Shown: piece after piece, positions 8,949-17,850 of the stretch
How positions within the stretch are numbered: position 1 is the stretch's first letter
Layout of the letters: every line of letters starts with the position of its first letter
Assembly (NCBI GenBank): GCA_023139715.1
Contig: JAGLNB010000016.1
Span: forward strand, 1-25,795
Reading direction: 5' to 3'
Length of the DNA: 25,795 nt
Source: Planctomycetota bacterium
GTDB taxonomy: Bacteria > Planctomycetota > Phycisphaerae > Sedimentisphaerales > Anaerobacaceae
The notes under the pieces: generated by a model
The model's database searches: none
What the model saw: the letters and a program-made list of their open reading frames with translations, nothing else
What the model was told of the DNA's origin: nothing
Translations under genes and position numbers: made by a program

Positions 8949-10337
8949 ATGACTGGTTATCCTTCTATTACGATTATAATTGTTTTGTTAGTTGGGCTTT
9001 TCTTAGCTATCAGGAATCCATATAGAGCTTTTCTGTTGTCCGTTCTTGTTATTGGTGCGGGTAATGCTAAGGAACTCAATCTCACCCGAACAACGCTACT
9101 GGGGCCGTATTTAAACCTGACGGATATTTGTTTGCTGGTAGCTTTATTTGCACTTTTGTGTGAGTGCCTGCTTCGCAGAATGCCGCCTCGAATGCCACGT
9201 ATATTATTGTTTATTCTGATAGTGTTATCTATAGGTGCCTTACAGAGTTTTGCGGTTTTTGGTTGGGATTATGAAACACTTCGCTCACTTCGATGGGCGA
9301 TACAATTTCCATTAGCATTTTTTCTGGCAGCCAATTTTATAACAAATCCTCATCGGGTGAAATTATTTATTACAACGTTGTTGGTGGCCGCTGTTCTTGC
9401 GGCTGCTCAACATTTTTACTATGTCATTGGTATTGGACAGAAAATTGTTTTAGGTTCGGATAGTTTTGCTGGAATCCGAACAATCTCATATTCCAGCGGA
9501 GGATTGGCAGAAATTTTTTTACTAAGCATAATGATTTGGAAACTGCCTAAAAAAATATCCAGCAAACTTTTCTTTATAGCAATTGGCAGCTTATTTATGC
9601 TCAGTGTTTTAATGAACCAGACACGGTCGGTTTGGTTTGCTATGATTTTTGCAATACCTATAGTGGCAAAAATATTTCAATTGAGACAGAGATATGATAC
9701 TTTTTTTCGTATTGGTGTAATAGCTGTAGTAAGTGCATCTTTGGCTATATTGCTATGTAGTTTTCTAATTCCTGATTTGGATATAGCAGGCATGGTCAAC
9801 AAAAGGTTTTCCTTGCTCTTTGATACGTCGGGTGCCGCACTGGCGACGGGAGGGCCAACAAGCGGTCGCCTGGATGCAATCAGAGTTGAAATGACTGATT
9901 GGTTAGATGGAACGTTGGTATTGGGGCGAGGATTAAATTATTTTAAAAACATGCAAGGTAAGCTGTTGGATATTGCTTTTGGCCACGTTGGCTATGTAAC
10001 CTATTTGTCACAATTGGGAATTATTGGGTTTTTCGTTTATGCAATTTTTTTACCGTTATCAGTCATTCGAAATTGTAGGCGGGTCTGGCTAAGCAGTCAG
10101 GTTCCGATAGTACGCTACGCAGTGTTTTTGTCGGCATCTTCAATGATTTATAATTGTATTATGTTTACTATGAGTAGCTGTTTTCTCAGCTTGGGTAGTT
10201 TTGTGCCGGGGGTTCTTGCTGGTATGGCTTGGGCAATATCAAGAGTTAGAATAGTAGATAAACAGCCGCTTCAAAATAGAAAAAACATTGCTTTTACCAA
10301 TAAGCATGAATATGCTCCTTTGTACAGGAATGAGTAA
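8949..10337 (+). CDS. O-antigen polymerase/ligase-like membrane protein (Wzy/WaaL type)
   Basis: This 462-aa protein has about 11-12 hydrophobic segments. A large extracytoplasmic loop around residues 290-330 contains TSGRLDAIRVEMTDW followed by LVLGRGL, which is the recurrent pattern of the O-antigen ligase/polymerase (Wzy_C-like) superfamily. It would join flipped repeat units or attach the finished chain outside the plasma membrane. AGGA precedes the ATG by 4-5 bases, and the gene starts 8 bases after the GT4 stop. Polymerase and ligase cannot be told apart from sequence. Polymerase is preferred because no other candidate is present. Confidence 0.82.
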   Translation: MTGYPSITIIIVLLVGLFLAIRNPYRAFLLSVLVIGAGNAKELNLTRTTLLGPYLNLTDICLLVALFALLCECLLRRMPPRMPRILLFILIVLSIGALQSFAVFGWDYETLRSLRWAIQFPLAFFLAANFITNPHRVKLFITTLLVAAVLAAAQHFYYVIGIGQKIVLGSDSFAGIRTISYSSGGLAEIFLLSIMIWKLPKKISSKLFFIAIGSLFMLSVLMNQTRSVWFAMIFAIPIVAKIFQLRQRYDTFFRIGVIAVVSASLAILLCSFLIPDLDIAGMVNKRFSLLFDTSGAALATGGPTSGRLDAIRVEMTDWLDGTLVLGRGLNYFKNMQGKLLDIAFGHVGYVTYLSQLGIIGFFVYAIFLPLSVIRNCRRVWLSSQVPIVRYAVFLSASSMIYNCIMFTMSSCFLSLGSFVPGVLAGMAWAISRVRIVDKQPLQNRKNIAFTNKHEYAPLYRNE

Positions 10338-10358
10338 CTCTTTTGGCTTGAGGTCTAT

Positions 10359-11204
10359 ATGTCAGATTATCCACGTATTACGATTGTAACTCCCTCTTTC
10401 AACCAAAGCAAATATCTACGTGAGACAATTGAATCGATATTGAATCAAAATTACCCTAACTTGGAATATATAATCATCGATGGCGGTAGTACAGATGGCA
10501 GTGTTGAAATTATCAAAGAATATGAAGAGCATTTGGATTACTGGATAAGTGAAAAGGACAGCGGCCAATCGGATGCCATTAGCAAAGGATTTAAGCGAGC
10601 GACTGGAGATTGGCTCAATTGGATAAATTCTGACGACGCTCTTGTTCCAGGTGCTTTGGAAGCAGTTGCCAAGGCTGTTGCCAAGTACCCAAAAACAGAT
10701 ATAATTGCAGGACGTGGAATTATAGGCCAGGCAGATGGTACAGTAAGCAGAATTGTTTGGCCGATTACTCCTTTTATGTGGATGCCAAAACACGCGTTTT
10801 ATGGGCAGATATGTCAGCCATCTTTTTTTTTCAGACGCAAAGCTTATGAATCTATTGGCGGCATTAATACTGAATTGTTTTTCCGTATGGATACAGATAT
10901 GTATGAATGTATGCTATCGCAAGGTAGTAAGGCTGTAGTTATCAATGATATCCTTGGTTTCTTTCGTATTCAAAAAAATGCCAAATCGACCTTAAACCAG
11001 GATGCCAGAAAAAGAGAGCTGAACGAGAGACTATCTGAATTTGGTATTAGTGGAATAGGAATGAAGTTGGCTGCTTCAATAGTTCGGCTATATCGTTTGT
11101 GCTCAGTACACTATCTCAGAGTATATTTAGCTACAAGAACATTACATAGCCAATCGCTTGGTAGTCTGTGGGCAAAATCCAGGCGAGCAAGAGGAAGCAA
11201 ATAA
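10359..11204 (+). CDS. GT2-family glycosyltransferase
   Basis: The 281-aa GT-A enzyme has ITIVTPSFNQSKYLRETIES at its start, the nucleotide-binding DGGSTDGS (41-48), and the metal-binding SDD (91-93) in DWLNWINSDDAL. FRMDTDMYECML near 175-186 is the acceptor/catalytic region. There is no membrane anchor. It starts about 20 bases after the polymerase and ends 16 bases before the CDP-alcohol transferase. Its first 95 residues resemble those of the GT2 at 15871, so the two may be distant paralogues within this locus. Confidence 0.88.
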   Translation: MSDYPRITIVTPSFNQSKYLRETIESILNQNYPNLEYIIIDGGSTDGSVEIIKEYEEHLDYWISEKDSGQSDAISKGFKRATGDWLNWINSDDALVPGALEAVAKAVAKYPKTDIIAGRGIIGQADGTVSRIVWPITPFMWMPKHAFYGQICQPSFFFRRKAYESIGGINTELFFRMDTDMYECMLSQGSKAVVINDILGFFRIQKNAKSTLNQDARKRELNERLSEFGISGIGMKLAASIVRLYRLCSVHYLRVYLATRTLHSQSLGSLWAKSRRARGSK

Positions 11205-11220
11205 GCAAAAAGGTTTAATT

Positions 11221-11946
11221 ATGTCCAGTAGTATAGATTACCACAATGTCGACAATAATAAGGTTGACCCGAAATCGTTAACTCTCAGTGAACTCAAGGC
11301 CCTTCAAACACCCGGTTATCTTTGGACGCAATACATCAACTATAATCTGGCAATATTGATAACCTGGTTATGTCTTCGCATCAAGGTAAGTGCGAAGTGG
11401 TTGACCGTTTCGGTACTCGTTCCTGTTGTTATGGGAACGGGAGGGCTATTTTTAATTTCTTTTCCTGGGAATTTAATCCTTTTCTGGATTGCTATCCAGT
11501 TGGCCTATACTATTGATTGTGCAGATGGTTCTCTGGCGAGAGCAACTAACACTGCTTCACCCCAAGGAGCATATCTGGATGAAATGATGGATTGTTGTTC
11601 ATTAATGATAATTGGTGTTGGTTGTATTTTTTTTGTTTATCAGCGATTTGAAATGAATCCTTATGTAACTTGGAGTTGTGTTGCTTTTTTCTCTACACGT
11701 GCTCTCGGTTACGCAGCTATTTTCTTGCAGGGTCGATTTAAATTGCAGGAGAGGCGCCCACCTAAAAAACTCATTTCTAAAATACTGGGTTTGTGTATAG
11801 ATACTGGTTTATGGTGGTTTATTCTACCATTGTTGATGTTGACAAGCTTATGTTGGATTCCTCTGACCTTAATTAGCATTCTTCAAGCAGGAAATGTAGC
11901 TCGGCACATTACGAGATTTTTTCGGCAGTGTGGCTCACCATATTAA
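11221..11946 (+). CDS. CDP-alcohol phosphatidyltransferase family protein
   Basis: The protein is 241 aa from the ATG at 11221, which has AAAAAGG 6 bases upstream. A longer open frame reaching back into the previous gene is probably not used. The complete family signature is present: D99xxD102G103xxA106R107, then G116xxxD120xxxD124, within IDCADGSLAR...GAYLDEMMD. These Asp residues bind the two metals. About 5-6 membrane helices surround it. Members swap CMP from a CDP-alcohol for another alcohol: glycerol-phosphate, inositol-phosphate, serine or similar. Its position among glycosyltransferases suggests a lipid or phospho-polyol used by the polysaccharide rather than bulk phospholipid synthesis. 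The substrate is unknown. Confidence 0.88.
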   Translation: MSSSIDYHNVDNNKVDPKSLTLSELKALQTPGYLWTQYINYNLAILITWLCLRIKVSAKWLTVSVLVPVVMGTGGLFLISFPGNLILFWIAIQLAYTIDCADGSLARATNTASPQGAYLDEMMDCCSLMIIGVGCIFFVYQRFEMNPYVTWSCVAFFSTRALGYAAIFLQGRFKLQERRPPKKLISKILGLCIDTGLWWFILPLLMLTSLCWIPLTLISILQAGNVARHITRFFRQCGSPY

Positions 11947-12004
11947 TAGACGAGGGGCGGTTTTGCCAATTGAACTTTGATAAATATAATCAGAGAGAAT
12001 CAAA

Positions 12005-13183
12005 ATGAAAATACTTCACACCGTACCCGGAATATGGAAAAATACTGGTGGGCCGGCTGAAGTAATTCCGCTGTTATGTCAGCATTTACTTTCGTATGCA
12101 GACGAGGTGAGCATAGCAACATTGGATGGAGACCTTTCAGATTCAACTATAAATGCTGAAAGAGAAGGTGTCGCCGTACATGCTTTTCCGCTTAGCTTTA
12201 GATTTTCGCCACGATATAGTTCCAGTATGAGAAAAGATATGCGTCTGCTTATAAGAGATGCAGATATTGTTCATAGTAATAGTATGTGGGAATATACGAA
12301 TTGGTGTACATGCAGTGAATCGCTAAAACAGCGAAAGCCATATTTGATATCATTTCATGGCACAATTATGAACCCTCGACAAAACTGGCGATGGAAGCAT
12401 CATTTGATATGGAAGATACTTACTGGCCGCTATGCTCAAAAAGCTAATTGTTTACACGCCTGCAGTAAGGCGGAATTAGAAGCAATTCGGCAGATGGGCC
12501 TTAAAAATCCGGTGGCAGTGATACCTAATGGTATTGAAATCTGGGAGCCACTTTTAGATAGTTATGTCAAAGAGGCAGTGCCGGAATTTACCGGCAAGAA
12601 AAGCTTTCTATTTTTGTCGAGGATACATCCGAGTAAAGGGATTTATGACCTCATAAATGCATGGCATCTTTTGGGCAACGTCACAGAGCAGTGGCAGTTA
12701 ATTATTGCCGGCCCAGGCCAGCCCGCTCACATAAAACGTCTGACTCGGTTGATTGAATCTGATACGGCACAATCTAATATCACTTATTTAGGTCCTTTAT
12801 TTGGCAATAAACGGATAGCTGCATTTCAAGCGGCTGATGTTGTTGTTTTTCCAAGTTATACAGAAAATTTTGGTTTGGTTGTGGGTGAAGCGTTGGCTTG
12901 TAGGAAACCGGTCATTGCCTGCCATGGAGCACCGTGGCAGGAATTATTGAAATATAATTGCGGCTGGTGGATTCCAAATGAGGTTGATGTTCTTGCTGAT
13001 ACTATTGCAGCGGCTATGAAAACCAGTGATGCCCAGCGAGATGCAATGGGATGCCGAGGCCAGAAACTTATAAAAGAAAAGTATTCATGGGAGAATATGG
13101 CGAGCAAAATGATGCAGACTTATGAATGGATACTCGGCGGCGGACGCACGCCTTCGTGGGTCGAATTTTGTCGGCAAAGCTGA
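12005..13183 (+). CDS. GT4-family glycosyltransferase
   Basis: The 392-aa GT-B protein begins MKILHTVPGIWKNTGGPAEVIPLL, with the GGP loop that binds donor or acceptor. The C-terminal half has FLFLSRIHPSKGIYDLI (201-217) and VFPSYTENFGLVVGEALACRKPVI, with the paired Glu residues E287 and E295 of the E-x7-E motif. It is therefore a complete GT4 enzyme, unlike the variant at 7768. GAGAG lies about 8 bases before the ATG. It follows the CDP-alcohol transferase by 58 bases. The donor sugar cannot be told. Confidence 0.9.
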   Translation: MKILHTVPGIWKNTGGPAEVIPLLCQHLLSYADEVSIATLDGDLSDSTINAEREGVAVHAFPLSFRFSPRYSSSMRKDMRLLIRDADIVHSNSMWEYTNWCTCSESLKQRKPYLISFHGTIMNPRQNWRWKHHLIWKILTGRYAQKANCLHACSKAELEAIRQMGLKNPVAVIPNGIEIWEPLLDSYVKEAVPEFTGKKSFLFLSRIHPSKGIYDLINAWHLLGNVTEQWQLIIAGPGQPAHIKRLTRLIESDTAQSNITYLGPLFGNKRIAAFQAADVVVFPSYTENFGLVVGEALACRKPVIACHGAPWQELLKYNCGWWIPNEVDVLADTIAAAMKTSDAQRDAMGCRGQKLIKEKYSWENMASKMMQTYEWILGGGRTPSWVEFCRQS

Positions 13184-13235
13184 ATAAAAATAGATTCTTG
13201 CAAATGGTTTTCCCATTAAAAATTCCGATTGGAAA

Positions 13236-14084
13236 TTGATTTTGAATAACAAAGTTCCAGTTTCTGTAATTGTTCCCGTGAAGAACGAGGAACTAAATAT
13301 TGGTCGATGCCTTGAGTGTCTGCAAGGATTCTCCGAAATTATTGTTGTTGATTCTCTCAGTACTGATGAGACTTGTAATATAGCAAAAGCACACGGGGCA
13401 AAAGTTGTTGAATTTGAATGGAATGGTAAATTCCCCAAAAAACGTAACTGGGTACTTGGAAATTTCGACTTTGCTAATGAATGGGTACTCTTTGTTGATG
13501 CGGATGAATACGTTTCCGAAAGCTTTAAGGCGGAAGTGTTCGACAAAGTAAAGCATGCCAGGCATATTGGTTTTTGGTTGACTTATCACAATTATTTTAT
13601 GGGACACTTTCTTAAGCATGGTGATAAATTTCGCAAGCTGGCACTTTTCCGCCGAGATGCTGGTGAATACGAATATATCGATGAAGATAAGTGGAGCAGT
13701 TTTGATATGGAGATACATGAACATCCTGTACTGAATGGAACTGTCGGCATGCTCAAGTCTCCGATTTTGCATGAAGATTATAAAGGAATGCAGGCATATA
13801 TCCATCGTCATAATGAATACTCAAGTTGGGAGGCCAACAGGTATATTGCGTTACGGTCTAACGTAAATAACAAGTGGAACACATTAACATTTAGACAAAA
13901 GTTAAAATACCGTTTACTCAAATCATGGCTGTTTGCACCGCTGTATTTTGTAATGGTTTATTTTTTTAAATTAGGATTTATGGATGGCAGGGAAGGTTTT
14001 ATGTTTAGCGTGTTTAAAGCGATTTATTTTTTTCAAATTAGATGTAAAATTATAGAACTTCAAAAAACAAAAGGACGAAAATAA
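13236..14084 (+). CDS. GT2-family glycosyltransferase, WaaE/KdtX-like
   Basis: The 282-aa GT-A protein has VSVIVPVKNEELNIGRCLECL, VVDSLSTDET, the KKRNWVLG segment and the metal site DAD (88-90). This order is typical of the WaaE/KdtX branch, which adds glucose or a related sugar to lipopolysaccharide cores. The C-terminus ends in a hydrophobic stretch with basic residues (~235-280), probably membrane-attached. There is no ATG in front of the conserved first strand. The start must be a TTG, at 13236 or 13242, with only a weak GGAA upstream, so the exact start is uncertain. It ends one base before the UDP-xylose synthase gene. Confidence 0.85.
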   Translation: MILNNKVPVSVIVPVKNEELNIGRCLECLQGFSEIIVVDSLSTDETCNIAKAHGAKVVEFEWNGKFPKKRNWVLGNFDFANEWVLFVDADEYVSESFKAEVFDKVKHARHIGFWLTYHNYFMGHFLKHGDKFRKLALFRRDAGEYEYIDEDKWSSFDMEIHEHPVLNGTVGMLKSPILHEDYKGMQAYIHRHNEYSSWEANRYIALRSNVNNKWNTLTFRQKLKYRLLKSWLFAPLYFVMVYFFKLGFMDGREGFMFSVFKAIYFFQIRCKIIELQKTKGRK

Positions 14085-14085
14085 A

Positions 14086-15033
14086 ATGAAAAGAATACTT
14101 GTAACAGGCGGCTCTGGTTTTCTTGGTTCCCATCTTTGTGAGAAATTATTAAATGATGGACACGACGTTCTTTGTGTTGACAATTTCTACACAGGAAGAA
14201 AGAGTAATGTGATTCATTTGTTATCTAATCCGCATTTTGAGATAATGCGACATGATATTACATTTCCTCTTTATGTCGAGGTGGATGAAATCTATAATCT
14301 GGCATGCCCTGCGTCTCCGATTCATTATCAATTTGACCCTGTTCAAACTACCAAGACCAGTGTTCATGGTGCTATCAATATGCTTGGCTTGGCAAAAAGG
14401 GTGAAAGCAAAGATTTTACAGGCATCAACAAGTGAAATTTATGGTGATCCAAAGGTCCACCCGCAAACGGAGGATTACTGGGGACATGTAAATACTATAG
14501 GGTTGCGTTCATGTTATGACGAGGGAAAGCGTTGCGCCGAGACACTGTTTTTTGACTACTATCGCCAAAACAAACTAAAGATTAAGGTAATTCGGATTTT
14601 CAACACTTATGGCCCACGCATGCTTCCAAATGACGGCAGAGTTGTATCAAACTTTATTATGCAGGCACTCAGCAATGAACCTGTTACCATGTATGGCGAT
14701 GGCAAGCATACGCGTTCATTTTGTTACGTTGATGATCTTATAAAAGCTATGGTTTGCCTTATGGATACGCCGGATGATTTTGTTGGCCCTGTAAACTGCG
14801 GTAATCCTGATGAATTTACAATTCTGGAACTTGCTGAAAAAATCATCAAGCTAATTGGTTCAAGTTCCAAAATAAATTTTAAACCACTGCCACAGGATGA
14901 CCCAATGCGGCGTCAGCCCGATATTTCTCTGGCAAAAAAGATTCTAAAATGGGAACCTGTTGTGTCTTTGGACGAAGGGTTAAAAAAGACGATTGATTAT
15001 TTTGCTAATCTTTCTAAAGATTGCAAGTTATGA
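14086..15033 (+). CDS. uxs: UDP-glucuronate decarboxylase (UDP-xylose synthase)
   Basis: This 315-aa SDR-family enzyme converts UDP-glucuronic acid to UDP-xylose using a tightly bound NAD. Visible are GGSGFLG (8-14), VDNFYTGRKSN, the decarboxylase-specific NLACPASPIHYQ (71-82), ASTSEIYGDP, and the catalytic pair Y144/K148 in SCYDEGKR. NTYGPRM and RSFCYVDDL also match Uxs enzymes. The length is standard for the single-domain bacterial form, without the ArnA formyltransferase half. AGGA lies about 9 bases before the ATG. It implies that xylose, or a derivative, is in the polymer. No UDP-glucose dehydrogenase is in the window, so UDP-glucuronate must come from elsewhere. Confidence 0.93.
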   Translation: MKRILVTGGSGFLGSHLCEKLLNDGHDVLCVDNFYTGRKSNVIHLLSNPHFEIMRHDITFPLYVEVDEIYNLACPASPIHYQFDPVQTTKTSVHGAINMLGLAKRVKAKILQASTSEIYGDPKVHPQTEDYWGHVNTIGLRSCYDEGKRCAETLFFDYYRQNKLKIKVIRIFNTYGPRMLPNDGRVVSNFIMQALSNEPVTMYGDGKHTRSFCYVDDLIKAMVCLMDTPDDFVGPVNCGNPDEFTILELAEKIIKLIGSSSKINFKPLPQDDPMRRQPDISLAKKILKWEPVVSLDEGLKKTIDYFANLSKDCKL

Positions 15034-15099
15034 GATATTTTACATTTTTAAAAGTCAAAGAACGTAATAAACCTAAAAAGACAAAGATAAGGAGGTTTT

Positions 15100-15846
15100 T
15101 TGATTAAGGATTGGCAAAAAAAATTAATGCACAAGTATTATTATGGGCAGGCTGGATGGGTGGATGGAACATCCCGGTTTCACCGACTTATCAAACAGTT
15201 TGCGCCATCAAGTGCTAAGATTCTGGAGATCGGAGCCGGGCCGACAAATCCGACTACCGGTTTCCTGCGGAGTCTTGGTACTGTAACAGGCATAGATGTT
15301 GATACCGCTGTCAGAAATAACCAGTATTGCGAAACAGCACTTGTGTATGATGGCGTTCATATTCCCTGTGATAATAATTCTTATGATTTAGTTGTTTCCA
15401 ATTACGTTTGTGAGCACCTCGAGAATCCATTGCAGGTATGTCGCGAAATTTACAGAGTTACTCGGCCCAGAGGCCATTATATTTTCAGGGCGCCAAATCT
15501 ATGGCACTATGTGTCGCTTGCAGCCAAATTTTCGCCTCAATGGTTTCATAAATTGATAGCTAATAAATTGAGGGATTTGCCTAAGGAAGCTTATGATCCC
15601 TATCTAACGTATCATCGAATGAATACAAAAAAAGTATGCTCGAAAATTTTATCGCAAACTAATTTTAAAATTGAGATAATTAAAATGATAGAATCGGAGC
15701 CGAGTTACGGCATGGCCTCTCCTTTTTTGTTTTACCCATTAATGATGTCGGAGAGACTGCTGAATTCATCCTCAATATTTGAAAATTTTCGGGCAAATAT
15801 TTTATGTGTGGCATCGGCAGATAAGCAGCAGGATATGCCTTCATAA
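15100..15846 (+). CDS. Class I SAM-dependent methyltransferase, TTG start
   Basis: The 248-aa protein has the SAM motif LEIGAGP (42-48), VTGIDVD at the end of strand 2, and DLVVSNYVCEHLENP, a Methyltransf_11-type motif 4. The start is a TTG at 15100, preceded closely by a near-perfect AAGGAGG (15089-15095). No ATG occurs before residue 10, so the strong ribosome site decides the unusual start. It is the third methyltransferase of the locus and lies between the UDP-xylose synthase and a GT2. It could methylate xylose or a neighbouring sugar, but that is inference. Confidence 0.82.
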   Translation: MIKDWQKKLMHKYYYGQAGWVDGTSRFHRLIKQFAPSSAKILEIGAGPTNPTTGFLRSLGTVTGIDVDTAVRNNQYCETALVYDGVHIPCDNNSYDLVVSNYVCEHLENPLQVCREIYRVTRPRGHYIFRAPNLWHYVSLAAKFSPQWFHKLIANKLRDLPKEAYDPYLTYHRMNTKKVCSKILSQTNFKIEIIKMIESEPSYGMASPFLFYPLMMSERLLNSSSIFENFRANILCVASADKQQDMPS

Positions 15847-15870
15847 AACATTAGAGGCCATATATTTTCT

Positions 15871-16635
15871 ATGCGTTTTTCAATCATCACAATTTGTTAC
15901 AATCCAGGCGAGATAATAAAAACGGCAATAGAATCTGTTCTTTCGCAGGATTATCCTGACATTGAATATATTATAATTGATGGAGCTAGCGACGAGGGCA
16001 CAATTGAAATTGTTAAGTCCTATGGAAATAAAATAGGCAGGTTTGTATCTGAGCCGGATGAAGGATTTTATGATGCCCTTAATAAAGGCGTTAATTTAGC
16101 CACTGGGGAAGTGCTTGGTTTTGTCAACGCTGATGATTTGCTTGCAGGCGCTGACGTAATATCTGATATTGCAGATTGTTTTGATAAAACACAAGCAGAT
16201 GGCGTTTATGGTGATATTGAATATGTAGCAAAGAATGATATAACAAAGATTATTCGCTATTGGCAAAGCGGCGAATTTGAGCGTTTAAGTATTCGTAATG
16301 GCTGGATGCCGCCGCACCCTGCACTTTATTTAAAACGCAGCGTTTATCAAAAAGCAATGCTTGAAGATGGCAGCTATTTTGATACATCTTTCAAAATTGC
16401 AGCTGATTATGATTTTATGATGCGGATTTTGGGAAAGCTCAAAATTGACATTGCCTATCTGCCAAAAGTTTTTGTGAAAATGAGAACAGGCGGCAAAAGC
16501 AATAAAAGTATTTTTAATATGTTGAGAAAATCGTATGAAGATATTGTCGCTATGCGAAGAAATGGAATAGGCGGTTTTGGAACACTTATCTGCAAAAATT
16601 TCCGTAAGCTGCCTCAATTTGTTTTTAGAAAATAA
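15871..16635 (+). CDS. GT2-family glycosyltransferase
   Basis: The 254-aa GT-A enzyme has FSIITICYNPGEIIKTAIESVLSQDYPDIEYIIIDGAS (nucleotide site D37), EPDEGFYDALNKGV and the metal-binding NADD (86-89). WMPPHPALYLKRSVY with AADYDFMMRIL (~145-190) is the usual acceptor region of WcaA-like transferases that act on polysaccharide repeat units. It is the last gene of the polysaccharide locus, ending 139 bases before an unrelated gene. No convincing Shine-Dalgarno precedes the ATG, and no hairpin terminator is visible right after the stop. Confidence 0.88.
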   Translation: MRFSIITICYNPGEIIKTAIESVLSQDYPDIEYIIIDGASDEGTIEIVKSYGNKIGRFVSEPDEGFYDALNKGVNLATGEVLGFVNADDLLAGADVISDIADCFDKTQADGVYGDIEYVAKNDITKIIRYWQSGEFERLSIRNGWMPPHPALYLKRSVYQKAMLEDGSYFDTSFKIAADYDFMMRILGKLKIDIAYLPKVFVKMRTGGKSNKSIFNMLRKSYEDIVAMRRNGIGGFGTLICKNFRKLPQFVFRK

Positions 16636-16741
16636 CATCTGGGTTGCTCTGTTTTTTTGCTTTTAAGCTAGAGAGTCAGGGACGATATAGTTATTGATAA
16701 TGCTCTACGTGTAGTGTATAGTTTTGGCAATCATATAAACG

Positions 16742-16755
16742 CATAATGATATAAT
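16742..16755 (+). promoter_or_regulatory. Possible promoter of the PIN-TRAM gene
   Basis: Two overlapping -10-like boxes are seen: CATAAT (16742-16747) and TGATATAAT (16747-16755, an extended -10). The second would leave a leader of only about 13 bases before the ATG at 16775, overlapping the AGGAG at 16761-16765. The first leaves a more usual leader. TTGGCA at 16724-16729 is not well spaced for either. The 136-base gap and the change of gene function support transcription starting here. Confidence 0.35.
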
Positions 16756-16774
16756 ATTTTAGGAGATTCATAAA

Positions 16775-17824
16775 ATGTTACTCCATATTTTCAGGGCTAT
16801 TTTTATTGTCGTTATTTTGGCTGTTATATTTGTGAATATAAGTTCGCCAGCGGTTTCAGCTGAAGCTGACAGAACCGATTTTTATAAAATTCTCTGGGGC
16901 GGTCTGGGGCTGGCTTTATTTGCTATTTTTATCGATGTTTGTACTCCGAAAAAATCTCTTGCTGCACTTGCCGGAGTTTTCTTCGGTTTGCTGGTTGGTA
17001 TCTTTGTTAGCTGGGCACTGGTGCCGGTTTTGGATTTGGTGAATGATATTTACAAAATGGGCCTTAGTGAGATAGCAGTAGAAGCAATCAAATGGATGAT
17101 GGGAATATGTATTTGCTACCTTACTATTAGCGTTGTGATGCGTACCAAAGATGATGTCCGTTTTGTTGTGCCCTATGTTGAATTTGCCAAGCAGACCAAG
17201 GGCTTTCGTCCATTGGTTCTGGATACTTCAGCGATTATCGATGGCCGCATTTCGGATTTGTGCCAGAGCAGATTATTTGATGCTCCGCTGATTGTTCCAC
17301 GTTTTGTGCTGGAAGAATTACAGTTAATATCCGATTCAGCTGACAAGTTAAAACGCAATCGCGGCAGAAGAGGACTCGACATACTTAACGATATGAGAAC
17401 TAATCCTATTATCGATGTGGATATTGATGAGACCAGTTCCCCTGAAGTTTCCGCAGTTAAGGGCGTTGACCAGAAGCTTGTAGTTTTCACCAAGGAAAAT
17501 AATGGACGGCTTGTAACAACCGATTACAACCTAAGCAAAGTTGCACAGGTGCATCGTGTTGATGTAATAAATGTCAACGATTTAGCCAATTCACTAAAGA
17601 CGATTGCTTTGCCCGGTGAAAATATGAAAATCAAGATTATAAAGCCGGGCGAAGAAGCTGAACAAGGCATCGGCTATCTTGACGATGGCACGATGGTTGT
17701 TGTTGAAGGGGCTCGCAATAAAATTGGACGAGACATAGTTGTCAGCATAACGAGTTCACTGCAGACATCGGCTGGCAAAATGATATTCGGTAAATTTGAG
17801 GGCTTTTCTCAGAAAAACCAATAA
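16775..17824 (+). CDS. Membrane-anchored PIN-TRAM domain protein (YacL family)
   Basis: The 349-aa protein has four hydrophobic segments in the first ~125 residues, then a PIN nuclease domain with its acidic residues (D150 in VLDTSAIIDGR, E180 in VLEEL, D232 and D250 in TTDYNL), then a TRAM beta-barrel (about 282-343) ending in TSAGKMIFGKFEG. This is the exact layout of the YacL family, found in many bacteria. PIN domains cut single-stranded RNA and TRAM domains bind RNA, but the cellular role of YacL is not well defined. AGGAG lies 9 bases before the ATG. It converges with ispG. Confidence 0.88.
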   Translation: MLLHIFRAIFIVVILAVIFVNISSPAVSAEADRTDFYKILWGGLGLALFAIFIDVCTPKKSLAALAGVFFGLLVGIFVSWALVPVLDLVNDIYKMGLSEIAVEAIKWMMGICICYLTISVVMRTKDDVRFVVPYVEFAKQTKGFRPLVLDTSAIIDGRISDLCQSRLFDAPLIVPRFVLEELQLISDSADKLKRNRGRRGLDILNDMRTNPIIDVDIDETSSPEVSAVKGVDQKLVVFTKENNGRLVTTDYNLSKVAQVHRVDVINVNDLANSLKTIALPGENMKIKIIKPGEEAEQGIGYLDDGTMVVVEGARNKIGRDIVVSITSSLQTSAGKMIFGKFEGFSQKNQ

Positions 17825-17850
17825 TTTATTGCTGATAAATTATTGATTGT
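17821..17850 (+). terminator. AT-rich hairpin between convergent genes, probable terminator
   Basis: ATAATTTAT (17821-17829) and ATAAATTAT (17835-17843) form a perfect 9-bp stem with a TGCTG loop. It begins at the stop codon of the PIN-TRAM gene and overlaps the ispG stop on the other strand. On the + strand it is followed by TGATTGTTTTTTATTT, a loose U-tract. The lack of G-C pairs makes it a weak terminator, though its place between converging genes supports the call. Confidence 0.45.

Noticed and set aside
13085..13811. Two long - strand frames opposite the GT2 gene at 13236
   Set aside because: They lie antisense to a gene with clear GT2 motifs and lack any domain or ribosome site of their own.
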